Positions 43,991-54,180 of a stretch of 64,000 nucleotides of DNA are shown here, piece by piece. A program made the translations under genes and the position numbers. Origin of the DNA: Melieria omissa (taxonomy: Eukaryota; Arthropoda; Insecta; Diptera; Ulidiidae); NCBI GenBank assembly GCA_963971225.1, contig OZ020269.1, positions 45,653,264 through 45,717,263 of the forward strand, given 5' to 3'. Each line of letters opens with the position of its first letter. The first letter of the stretch is position 1. Under the pieces are notes generated by a model, which saw only the letters and a list, made by a program, of their open reading frames with translations, was not told where the DNA came from and searched no databases.

Positions 43991-44413
43991 CAGCGTTGCT
44001 GTTTTGGTTAATTTTAACCAAAAATGGTTATTTTTATTTTTGAAAATGTGTTTTGGTTATTTGGTGATTTTTGATCCCATTTGGTTATTTTTTAGAATAC
44101 TGCACATTAATAAAAAATGTATCTTAAATATCAACGAGCACAATGTTATTGGGAGTGGCAATAATATTGATATATACTGGCAACTCATAGCCATTACTGT
44201 TTCTCGTAAAAACGTAAACATCATTATTTAAATCGATAACTATGTTTCAAAAATAGTCAACAATTAATTTACAGCTCTCTGAAAGTTTTACTGTGCGTGA
44301 ACGTGTTAATTATATATTTGTTTGTGTCAAATAAGCATTTTGGTTATTTTTGTTACATTTTAGTTATTTTTATTTTTGTTCCTGGTTATAAATTTTCTCT
44401 TGTGGCAACGCTG
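43991..44413. repeat. hAT-type MITE (423 bp)
   Basis: The ends are the 9 bp inverted repeat CAGCGTTGC and GCAACGCTG. The 8 bp flanks, CTAGTGAA and CTAATTAC, agree at five positions and could be a decayed hAT duplication. The interior repeats TTTTGGTTATTTT-like words and has no coding capacity. Short CAGNG ends and 8 bp duplications are hAT traits. Confidence 0.6.
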
Positions 44414-45153
44414 CTAATTACTATATCGAGCCCTTCCCGCGATTTTATCGTATGAGCCATTTTTACCGAAATTATTTTTTTTACCGAAAACAATAGCACT
44501 ATAAACTAGCCATCAGTACCTAAAAGCTCACTTCTCTACGATGAACCGTTACGAAGTTAGAGAAAGAACAATTTTATCGTATGTCCACTTCACATTTTTC
44601 CTTCATTTTTTGTGCCCGCGACTAGCTATGTGTTACGATAAAATTGCTCTAGTTGCCAAAAGTAAATTTTTAACTTTATTGCAAAAGTGTGAAATTGAAA
44701 ATATTTTAATAGTGAAAAGTGAATATTATTAATAATATAATTGTTGAAGGTGAACAATGGCCTATTTGCAGGAAAAGGTTTTTTTTCATGTTCATAGTTA
44801 CGTATTGAGTAAATTGAGGTTCATTAATTTGATGATAAAATAAAAAATAATAATTAAGTAAATGCTTTGATAATAAAAAATAGTAAAGAAAAAAAGAAAT
44901 AAAAGTTCTAACAAAAATTGTCTGTTTGTGCCCAAACCGCAAGGCATTATCAACGCTGGTCCCTTATAGTGACAGCGATACAAGTTGTAATGAAGAACCA
45001 GAAATTTGTGTAGGAAAGCGGGGAAGGAGAAATAAGAATTTGCCAAAAAGAGTTGAAAATCAGGCGAACAGCCGAGTTGGCTCACGAATATTTAGATTTA
45101 AAATTTGATGGAATGATACAAGATGTGCTAGTCAAAACAGATGACGAATACAG
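44414..45153. other. AT-rich stretch without recognised gene
   Basis: Several short open frames are present but none has a recognised motif, and codon content is A/T-driven. I see no terminal repeats apart from those of the neighbouring elements. Confidence 0.4.
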
Positions 45154-45182
45154 TACAGTGGACGTCCAGTATAACGAACTTT

Positions 45183-45990
45183 CCATTTATTTATTTATTT
45201 ATTTATTTCGGTCTACAGAACAAATTCTTACAGACTAATTAAAAATAGTGAACAAGTTGAGCTTAAATCTAGCGAGAGATGAATTAAAATCAATGATATT
45301 ACTAAACTTGTTGCACAGGCGTACGCATCTATTAATTGGCTCATTATAGGCATAATTAGTTTTGTGAGTAACGCCAATGAAAAGACGGTTATTCCTCAAG
45401 TTACGTTGTGGAATAAAACGATCAAAAAGATTCGACAAAACTACACAATTTATTTTGCCATTAGTGGCATTGTATGCAAAGACTAATGAGTATAATACTC
45501 TTCTATCGCACAACGACTGCAACCCAAGCAATTTGCGTCTGCCGATGTAGGATGGAAGACCATCAGGCCAATGCAGCTTGCGCAAAGCGATTCTTGTGAA
45601 TATTTTTTGAACTCTTTCGATTTTATTTGAGTGGACGTCATAATAAGGGTTCCAAATTAATGAGCAGTACTCCAGGCGACTTCTTACCAGAGCTATGTAA
45701 AGTGACTTTAAAGTCTGCGGATCTTTGAATTCCGCTGTATTTCTTCTGATAAAGCCAATCATTGCAAAAGATTTTGTGACAATATAGTCGACATGTTTTG
45801 AAAAAGAAAGTTTTGAGTCAAAGATAACACCCAAGTCCTTAATCTCACAGCAGCGAGCCAAAGTACAATCGATTAACCTGTAACTAAACTCGACATTTAA
45901 AGACTTTTTCGAATATGTGACCACACAACACTTTTTCGTGTTTAAATATAAGTGGTTAGTTATGTACCATTGGGCAAAAACATTTAACGA
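45183..45990 (-). mobile_element. 5'-truncated CR1/Jockey-type LINE 3' end
   Basis: The minus-strand frame 45924-45235 (229 codons) is the C-terminal part of a reverse transcriptase: KDLGVIFDSKLSFSKHVDYI, FIRRNTAEFKDP and VRSRLEYCSLIWNPYYDVH, then IERVQKIF. It resembles the end of the LINE at 33767-34399 but is clearly another family. Its 3' tail is (AAAT)n, seen as TTATTTATTTATTTATTT near 45185-45208. Catalytic parts are missing by 5' truncation. Confidence 0.85.
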
Positions 45991-46256
45991 ATTATGGATT
46001 TAATGTTTGGTTTCGTCAAGTGAACGGTACCTCAATTGTTTTTGTTACGTTAAAACTTTCAAATTTACGTCAAGTTACCAATATTTTCAAGTTCTGTTTG
46101 TATGCATTGTTGATCATTTTCACAGGATTTGTTTTGCGTTCGGTTGGCGTTTTCTTTTAAAATTAAAATTTCAATAATCAATCAAGAAAAATGTCCATAC
46201 AGAAAAGTTTACTTGCGGTAAAGAAGCAATCCGCATCGAAGACTTTTCACTGTACA

Positions 46257-46674
46257 TAAGGAGTGCGTCGTTAAAAATTGTGACATGCAATTTTTCTAAT
46301 AACTTCGCTAATACAAATTCAAATTAAACTTTCTTTGATCAGGTGAGCCATGAAAACTTTGTCATTGAATAGTTTATGCCCATTTATAGCATTGAATGAG
46401 TATTTAATGATAAAATGGTAATGATAAAATGAGAAAATGACGATAAATGATAAAATTATAAAATTAACAAGGAAAAATTAAAGCCCTTATGAGGGGTATT
46501 CCAGAAAAAGTTAGAAAATTTACCCTTGAAAATGTATTTATTTTTTTTTCTAATAAATTCTAAAATCTATATAAAAGACATGTTATAAAAAACCAGACTT
46601 TTCAAAAATTGGACTAGTGGTTGCTGAGATGTTTTAATTTTTCGATGTCACTATTTTTAACGACGCACTCCTTA
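46257..46674. repeat. MITE with AGGAGTGCGTCG ends (414 bp)
   Basis: TA duplications at 46257-46258 and 46673-46674 flank 46259-46672. The first 20 bases, AGGAGTGCGTCGTTAAAAAT, are perfectly inverted at the other end, and the match continues with one mismatch for seven more. There is no coding capacity. It shares its right-hand TA with the mariner that follows. Confidence 0.88.
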
Positions 46675-47620
46675 CATTGTGACCGAAAAGTTTCCGGAAA
46701 TTCTCATTTAAAATGCGCGCTGTATATTTTTCGATATTTTAAGTTTCTGAAGTTTGGTGGCACTGTCCTTAATTACTATGCCAAAAATGAGCGCGATCTG
46801 TCAGACAGTTTGTTTACGGCAGCTGTTGAAACCAGTTCACCTCAGTAGTGCGTTGCGATTTTGTTGAGAATTTTCTTAAAAATGAGTACCGTGAACAGGT
46901 CTCTTTGGACGTGCTTGATCGTGCCAATTCCGATCCAACTTTCATGGAACGCATTATAACTGGTGACGAGACATGGGTCTACGAGTACGACATGCAAACC
47001 AGCCAACAATCATCGGAATGGAGAGGAAAAGACGAGCCGAAACCGAAAAAACCACGCCAAAGTTGCTCGAAAATCAAGGTAATGCTGATTGTTTTCTTCG
47101 ATATTCGTGGTGTGGTGCATCATGAATTCGTCGCTGAAGGACAAACAGTCGGTAAAGACTATTATTTGACTGTTTTAAGACGTTTGCGTGAAAATATCCG
47201 CCGTAAACGGCCTCAATTGTGGAAGGATAATTCATGGATTTTTCATGACGATAATGCTCCCCCGCACCGAGCCAACATTATCAACGATTTTAAGGCCAAA
47301 CATTCAATAAATACCATCGAACAGCCACCGTATTCACCTGATCTTGCACCGTGTGACTTTTTCCTGTTTCCCAAACTCAAATTACCACTCAGAGGAACGC
47401 GTTTTGAATCCATAGAAGACGTAAAACAGAATTCGCAGAGGGAACTCAAAGCCATACCGGAAAGCGCCTATAAAAAATGTTTTCCTGATTGGAAGAAAAG
47501 TTGGCATATGTGTATCGCTTCTAATGGAGCACATTTTGAAGGAGATAAAATAAATATTGATGAAGATTAAGAATTTTGCGTTTTATTTAAAATTTCCGGA
47601 AACTTTTCGGTCACAAGGTA
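46673..47620 (+). mobile_element. Mariner with N-terminal deletion (944 bp)
   Basis: TA duplications at 46673-46674 and 47619-47620 flank 46675-47618. Its ends are inverted repeats containing TTGTGACCGAAAAGTTTCCG, then GAAATT. At 944 bp it is about 350 bp shorter than a complete mariner, and the missing part is the DNA-binding half of the gene. Confidence 0.92.
46848..47570 (+). pseudogene. Mariner DD34D catalytic domain, N-terminus missing
   Basis: The open frame of 240 codons has GDETWVYEYD (first Asp), IKVMLIVFFDIRGVVHHEFV, FHDDNAPPHRA (second Asp) and YSPDLAPCDFFLFPKL (third Asp), with 34 residues between the last two, and a complete C-terminus (NGAHFEGDKINIDED). The N-terminal helix-turn-helix domains of about 110 residues are absent by internal deletion between 46760 and 46850. 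The catalytic frame is clean, so the deletion is fairly young. Without DNA-binding it should not mobilise elements. Confidence 0.9.
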
Positions 47621-47669
47621 CATAGCTATTTTGTATTTTGAAAATGCTGGAATAAAACATGATATTTTT

Positions 47670-47947
47670 TAACCTTCTGTCTGTCCTTTGCTCAAAATTG
47701 CTTTCGCTGTCCTTTGGTGTCAAGATGACCCCAATCAAACTGTTATATAATTTACTGATAAAACATGAAGAAAACTTACACATAAATCACAAAAAAAAAC
47801 GAATAGTGTTTTTCTTGATTTGTTATTGGGCTGTAAGCGTGATTAACACTAAATAACACAAGTACACGAGTACACAAAGCCGCTCAACCGTTTTGTTTTA
47901 ATTCCGCCTGGGGTCAAATAGACCCCAAGGGACAGGCAGAAGGTTAA
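47670..47947. repeat. piggyBac-type MITE (270 bp)
   Basis: TTAA at 47670-47673 and 47944-47947 flank 47674-47943. The ends CCTTCTGTCTGTCC and GGGACAGGCAGAAGG are inverted repeats with one mismatch. GGTGTCAAGATGACCCC and GGGGTCAAATAGACCCC lie inside in opposing positions. There is no coding capacity. Confidence 0.88.
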
Positions 47948-48151
47948 AAACTTAATATGTGAGATTTATTTCTTTAAGAAGGATGGTTTAAAACAACAAA
48001 AAATTTCGATCGATTCTAAATTTCGATAAGATTCTTAATATTGGACGTCCAATGTATTTAATTTTTTCTGAAATTTTTTTTATTTTTTATATAAAACTAC
48101 ACTATATCACTATGAATTACACTATGTCAATCTGAAAGTAACATTATTTTG

Positions 48152-49110
48152 TAGGGGAAAGTGGGGTAATGACGGCATAGTTTTCATTTAGCATCAAAAC
48201 ATATCCAAAAATTGATATTTTTGATCAAATCAGAGTTAAGAGCACAACTAGAACACATATGCTAATAAAGTGTATCGGCAGATTTCAAAAATTCTGATTT
48301 TAACTATAAAAAATTAGAATCTATAAAAAAAGTTGGGTTTTGTCATTTAGAAAAATGGTGGGGTAATGACGGCCACTCAAAAAAACCGACCAGAAATCGC
48401 ACAAATATCAACACAAATCACTGTGAATGCTTAATAAAGGCTCCGTGAAGAAAAACAAATGGAAATTTGACATTTTTGTAATTGTAACTTTATTGATAGC
48501 TCACAAAAAGCGGAAGAGAAACGAAATTGAAACATATTGAAAAAAATGCCTCAAACTTACAATACAACGACTGGGACTTGTGCAGAATAGCTATACCGTC
48601 TAGAACGACTGGACAAGCAGTGGATCTCTTTAAATGGCATAAAAGGCCTCAATGATGAACAAATATCATCATGCGGATTCCAAAAATACTTCTTAATGAC
48701 ATGGCCGTCGTTACCCCACCTCTAGTGGCCGTCATTCCCCCACTGACCTCATTTTGCGCAAGCATGCAGTACAAATAAACTATGCAAGACACATGACAAA
48801 TTTTACTTGATTTAGAAAGCTAATATCAATAGCAACATTTTAACATATTTACCTTGATTGTGTAGCTGAAAGTTTTGACGAAATAATCGATATTTTGAAC
48901 ACCTTATAAAACTTTCGAGTAGTTACGTATCGGCACTGGTCTGGAACTACAAGTTATAATAAATCCACACACTTCAGCTTCTACTTAAAAACAAGCTTAC
49001 GGAACAAGCTTTCTGTTACAGTAAACGGTTTAGACCTACGTCAACTTTAAGTACCAAAAATGGTGATGGCCGTCATTACCCCATGGCCGTCATTACCCCA
49101 CTTTCCCCTA
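48152..49110. repeat. GACGGCC-motif element, copy 1 (955 bp)
   Basis: TA flanks (48152-48153 and 49109-49110) enclose ends GGGGAAAGTGGGGTAATGAC and its complement. The word GGGGTAATGACGGCC or its complement recurs at both ends and at internal sites near 48360, 48705, 48730 and 49065-49100. There is no coding frame. A near-identical second copy lies at 52364-53331. TA targets suggest a Tc1/mariner-driven non-autonomous element. Confidence 0.9.
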
Positions 49111-49261
49111 TTTAATAAATGAATACGCATTATACCAAGGAAAACATTCTTTTTTTACTTAGAAACGAGTTTATCGTATGTGCCACTGCAATTTTTGAAT
49201 CACTCATAATAGTGCCCGCACAAATTATCTTATGTCCAAAATAACACCGTTGCGCTTTGCT
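49111..49261. other. Short AT-rich gap
   Basis: The DNA between the GACGGCC-motif element and the LINE tail has no recognised feature. It is probably the older target sequence into which both inserted. Confidence 0.4.
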
Positions 49262-50530
49262 GAAGTTATTATTATTATTAGCGACCTAAAGATCTATTGT
49301 GCCCCCTTCATGGACTCACAGTTCATCTGTGAGCCCAACTACCGAGAGGAACTTAAGTATATCTCCTATACCCCTGGAGTTCTAGTTCGCACCTCTGACG
49401 AGGTATTCCCCTAGGTGCTTCTTCCGATCATGCATAAGTACAGGGCATTCTCCTAGTATGTGCATTGCAGTTTCATTTTCCTGCGAACAGAACTTGCAAT
49501 GTCCGTTTGCAAGCATTCCTAGTTTAGTTAGGTGATAATTCAACCTACAATGCCCTGTCATGATACCTGTAATGATTCTCAGGTTATTCTTTGATAAACT
49601 CATACATTCCTCGAATCTTTTCCTACTATATGACCCGATAATCGCTTTGGAATGTTCCAGACATTTGGAATGTTCTCGTCTTTCCTCGTTAGGATTGATA
49701 GTCCACAAAAAGGTTCTGGGCCGACGAATGGGGTTGAGGCGCTCCTTCTTGCCAGTTCGTCGGCTGCCTCGTTTCCTACTATACCTGCGTGGCCCGGAAC
49801 CCAGAGGACCCATACCTGATTGTGCAGGCCAAGCTCATTAAGCTTTTCAAGGCATTCCATCACCAGTTTCGAGGATACCTGGTATGAGCTCAGTGCCCTG
49901 ATTGCCGCTTGGCTATCAGACAGGATCGCAATTCTCCGATTCCGGTAGTTCCTCGCCAAGTTGAAGTAAGCACAGCTTTCAATAGCGTATATTTCCGCTT
50001 GAAATATTATTGTGTGCTTACCCGTGGGTTCCGAGTATCTAATCCTCGGTCCATATACACCAATCCCGGTACCTTCATCCGTAAGGGATCCATCAGTGTA
50101 CCAGGTTATGATGTACTGGTTTATCAGATACGTTTCTGATATCCCTACCCAGTTCCTTTTGTTACTAAGTTCAGTTTTGAATCTCTTGATAAAGCTGAAC
50201 TTCGGCGTGATTGTGTCCCTCGGTATTGCTATCTCTGGAAACTGGCTCGTAAGAATGTTGAGCTTCTTACGGCCTAAGAATCCTCCAGCCCCGATATTGT
50301 TTTCAGTCATCCGTAGGATAACCCTCTTCGTCTAGGTTTGTATGTATATGTGAAGAGGTGTAAGTTCAAGCAAGCAGAACCTCCATGGATGCTGTTGGAC
50401 ACGTTCTCATTGCCCCAGTATTCTTGGAGTGCAACCCCAACTTTGACCTGCTATGGATCTGCAGGCCATGAAGACGGCCTTCCGTATCGTTTCTTCAATA
50501 TGTCCTTTCCAGAGTAGTTTCTGATCTAGT
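49262..50530 (-). mobile_element. RNase H-bearing LINE, copy 2, main part
   Basis: This copy of the LINE at 12078-16216 begins with the same (TAA)n-type tail and 3' UTR. The pieces include the knuckle (49780-49390: GHCRLNYHLTKLGMLA, then CKFCSQENETAMHIL) and RNase H (50310-49600: WYTDGSLTDEGTGIGVYG, FQAEIYAIESCAY, ILSDSQAAIRAL and WVPGHAGIVGNEAADELARR). The RNase H catalytic acidic residues are present. A BEL/Pao element is inserted at 50531, and the LINE continues at 60116. A short deletion near 49660-49720 distinguishes it from copy 1. Confidence 0.88.
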
Positions 50531-50535
50531 ATACG

Positions 50536-51408
50536 TGTTTATGTAAGTAAATATCACTTCTGGTCGTATCACCAGAGTGTAAGCACAGTGCGAAAACAGT
50601 ACTTGAACTGTGTCGCCTTGGAGAGCAATGGTAGTTAAACACTGTGAAGTTGTGTTACCACTGTGTCTTTATTGATTATCGAACCCTTATTGATATTGAC
50701 AATATTGCTTACATGCTAAAATATACATAAATACAAAACCCAAAATCCAAAATTGCATAAATGCACAATATGCTAAGAATAATAACAATAATAAGACCCA
50801 AAATACCAAAATTGCATAAATGCACAATATGCTAAGAAATAATAACAACAAGGTCAAATGCCTAACTTGCATCAATATTGCAGCGGTCAATGTCTGCTTA
50901 CATAAACACACAAACATCAAAATACCAAAATTGCATAAATGCACAATATGTGTCCAGAGACCTGTTCTCCAGAAAGTAGTATTTTATTGTTAACATTACT
51001 TACACCCGTATCTAAGTTGTAATACACTCATGTTCAAGATTAATATTCTTTCGCTCATATTTACTCTTATACTCATATCAATGCTAATTATGTTTTGGTT
51101 ATATACAATAACGTTCTGCCTCATTATATACTTGCTCACTTAGTCATTGGAAATGTACAGTTGCTTTCTTTGGTTTGTATACCTTTCATTTGCCCTACGG
51201 CCAAATAAAGAATTCATTCGTTGTCAACCATTTGATCGAATCGCATCGGCTTTTTTCATTAAACAATTTTTTGCTCGCAAGGTCGTGGGCGACAAAAACC
51301 CTTGTCGTCCCCTAACAATATGCTAAGAAATAATAACAACAAGGTAAAAATGCCTAACTTGCATCAATATTGCAGCGGTCAATGTTTGCTTATATAAACA
51401 CACAAACA
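50536..51408 (-). repeat. 3' LTR of the BEL/Pao element, split by a solo LTR
   Basis: This copy matches 59609-60110, including the tandem duplication, but carries a 367 bp insertion and its 5 bp duplication at 50951-51322. The outer end is TGTTTATGTAAG, one base different from the other LTR. Confidence 0.92.
50946..51322 (+). mobile_element. Solo LTR nested in the BEL/Pao LTR
   Basis: The insertion 50951-51317 begins TGTCCAGAGACC and ends CCCCTAACA, with the 5 bp duplication ATATG at 50946-50950 and 51318-51322. An AATAAAG signal lies at 51206. The TGT and ACA ends and 5 bp duplication are those of an LTR left by recombination. Orientation is judged from the AATAAAG position. Its parent family is not otherwise in the window. 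Confidence 0.9.
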
Positions 51409-51436
51409 TCCTGCCCCCCGTTGAACGACTGTTCAA

Positions 51437-54180
51437 CTATATATTGACAGTGAAGTCTGCTGTTGATAGTCTTCTAGGGGCTGGTTCCGGGGGTGTGGTT
51501 CCAGGTTTCTCATTTGTTGTCGTTGGTCGTCGTTTAGATTGCCAGTACCAAACTGCTAGCAATAGCAGAATAATTGTGCATATGAGAGCCACACTAGACA
51601 ACGATATGGTGATGCGGCTTTGTGACTTCAGATCGTATGGTAGCTCAGCTATTTTCAATGTGTTGAGCAACGTTTGCAGACTTGTTAGATTCTTCATGTG
51701 ATCTGTGTAGTCTGTCGAACTGACGTTTGCGAATAGTTCTCTGATGTGCCTTGGTGATGAAAGTTGTGAAATGTTGCCGAAACTTGCAAATGTTGTTCGC
51801 AGACAATTAAATAACGTTTGATGTCCAGTTATTGTCACCGTGTTGCTTTTTATTGTGCAGTCTGGTGCCAGAGTTATTATTCCAGCTCCCCTTAAAGTAA
51901 GCTGAGAGAAGTCGTGGTCACACACTGTGGTAAATCGCATAGAATCTGTTATAGCAAATAGCCACTGGTTTTTCTCTTCCAATTGTGCCAGGTAATAATT
52001 TGATTTAATCTTTTCTAGTTTGCATGTCGGTGAAGTCTCGTTGACAAACAAATTTATTTCACAAGAGCATAGATGAGAACTTCTGTGATATAGAGCTTGG
52101 ATGTTGGAACATAAGTATCTTCATGGTGCTGTAATTACGTATTGATTTAATTGATCTTGTCTCACAGGAACGTAGTGATCCATGTGTTTATTTGTCGCTA
52201 ATGCTGTTGCACAGGGTTTAACCATTATCATGCTACCATTTATTGATGTCGGAATTGGAATTATTCTAAACATTTTTAATTGCTCTGGATTGACTAATGG
52301 AAGTGTAATTTCGAAGACAGCGTGATGTTGGCTGATGCCTCCCCTGATCGTCATTAATTTATAGGGGAAAGTGGGGTAATGACGGCATAGTTTTCATTTA
52401 GCATCAAAACATATCCAAAAATTGATATTTTTGATCAAATCAGAGTTAAGAGCACAACTAGAACACATATGCTAATAAAGTGTATCGGCAGATTTAAAAA
52501 ATTCTGATTTTAACTATAAAAAATTAGAATCTATAAAAAAAGTTGGGTTTTGTCATTTAGAAAAATGGTGGGGTAATGACGGCCACTCAAAAAAACCGAT
52601 TACAAATCGCACAAATATCAACACAAATCGCTGTGAATGCTGAATAAAGGCTCCGTGAAGAAAAACAAATGGAAATTTGACATTTTTGTAATTGTAACTT
52701 TATTGATAGCTCACAAAAAGCGGAAGAGAAACGAAATTGAAACATATTGAAAAAAATGCCTCAAACTTACAATACAACGACTGGGACTTGTGAGAATGTA
52801 TAGTGCAGAATAGCTATACCGTCTAGAACGACTGGACAAGCAGTGGATCTCTTTAAATGGCATAAAAGGCCTCAATGATGAACAAATATCATCATGCGGA
52901 TTCCAAAAATACTTCTTAATGACATGGCCGTCGTTACCCCACCTCTAGTGGCCGTCATTCCCCCACTGACCTCATTTTGCGCAAGCATGCAGTACAAATA
53001 AACTATGCAAGACACATGACAAATTTTACTTGATTTAGAAAGCTAATATCAATAGCAACATTTTAACATATTTACCTTGATTGTGTAGCTGAAAGTTTTG
53101 ACGAAATAATCGATATTTTGAACACCTTATAAAACTTTCGAGTAGTTACGTATCGGCACTGGTCTGGAACTACAAGTTATAATAAATCCACACACTTCAG
53201 CTTCTACTTAAAAACAAGCTTACGGAACAAGCTTTCTGTTACAGTAAACGGTTTAGACCTACGTCAACTTTAAGTACCAAAAATGGTGATGGCCGTCATT
53301 ACCCCATGGCCGTCATTACCCCACTTTCCCCTACAATTGTATGAGATTGCCATCGTCCAGGGGGAGCTCCAAGGACGACGGTAGGTGAGCTCGTATTGTC
53401 CTTAATTCTGCTTTCAACTGGCTTGCAGACAATAACAATGTGTTCGTTTTGCCATGATGTGTGTCAGCTAATACATCGATGAGTGCATCTTGAATGCGTT
53501 GCAGATTCGCCGCCATTAAGGTGAGTTGTATCGTCATCATAAAAAAGGCTTGGTGTAGTTCAGCTCGTAGTCTTCATTGCCTAGTTGGTTGAGGTTTTTA
53601 ATGATTTCTGATAGCTGCGATTCGAGTTCGGAGGACCTCTTTCTGGTTTCGATGGTGTCTGCTCGTAATATATTTATGGTTGAGTCAATAATCGATGTTT
53701 GATTTCGCAACAGGTTCGACAGGTGATTCACATTGTTTTTAATTTCATTGATTGTCTGGGACATCTCCTTTGCATACTCGCTGTCTAATACACCAAACAA
53801 TGCACCTGCTACATTTCCAATCAACTTCATGGCGCCTCTTTTCACTCGTTTAGGAGACAGTAATATACCTTCCAACTGAAGGTTCTCAAGTGTGCCCTTA
53901 AAATGAGCGATTGTTTGGTTGCAGCTAACCTTATCTTGCATTTTGTTACATAAATCCTGTGCTATGTGCGTTCCATTAATTAACGACGATAATTCCGTTG
54001 CGAGTATTGCCAAATCGTAATACACTATAAAATTCCACTGGCTCGTTTCTATCTTGATTTCTCCCATGTCCTCAAAATGGACACCTAATTCAGGTCTGAA
54101 TCTTTTTATCTCTATTCGGGTTGCAGTGATTAGTGGTAGTATTAAGAGCGAAATAGTTGCCATAAGTAGATAATTGGTGG
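51437..54180 (-). pseudogene. Envelope-like region (F/gypsy-env type), broken
   Basis: In frame with pol, a hydrophobic segment (near 54160) is followed by a region with several Asn glycosylation sites, a furin-type RVKR site near 53845 and then a glycine-rich hydrophobic stretch that looks like a fusion peptide. Heptad-like sequence follows. The frame changes at about 53537, a GACGGCC-motif element is inserted at 52364-53331, and a TGA lies near 52121. A transmembrane stretch of about 16 hydrophobic residues sits near 51570, followed by a short basic and Pro-rich tail ending at 51437. The layout matches fusion proteins of insect errantiviruses and baculovirus F, acting at the cell or particle membrane. 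This copy is non-functional. Confidence 0.82.
52362..53333. repeat. GACGGCC-motif element, copy 2 (968 bp)
   Basis: TA flanks (52362-52363 and 53332-53333) enclose 52364-53331. It matches copy 1 at 48154-49108 almost throughout; I see about five base differences and one 13 bp addition near 52790. It interrupts the env-like region of the BEL/Pao element, and the coding sequence continues on both sides, so it inserted after that element. Confidence 0.92.

Larger units (their letters stand above)
45154..48056. mobile_element. pogo-like shell with four nested elements
   Basis: Imperfect inverted repeats face each other at 45156 (CAGTGGACGTCCAGTATAAC, then GAAC) and at 48054 (reverse: CATTGGACGTCCAATATTAA, then GAAT), each flanked by TA (45154-45155 and 48055-48056). 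CAGT ends with TA targets resemble pogo/Tigger elements. The shell's own DNA is 45990-46256 and 47948-48054 and carries no recognisable transposase; MSIQKSLLAVKKQSASKTFH near 46190 is not diagnostic. A LINE, a MITE, a mariner and a piggyBac MITE fill the rest. Confidence 0.5.

Noticed and set aside
44926..45238. Two overlapping short frames with basic residues that might be a host exon
   Set aside because: They overlap in different frames, have no splice context or recognisable domain, and the second runs into a LINE tail.
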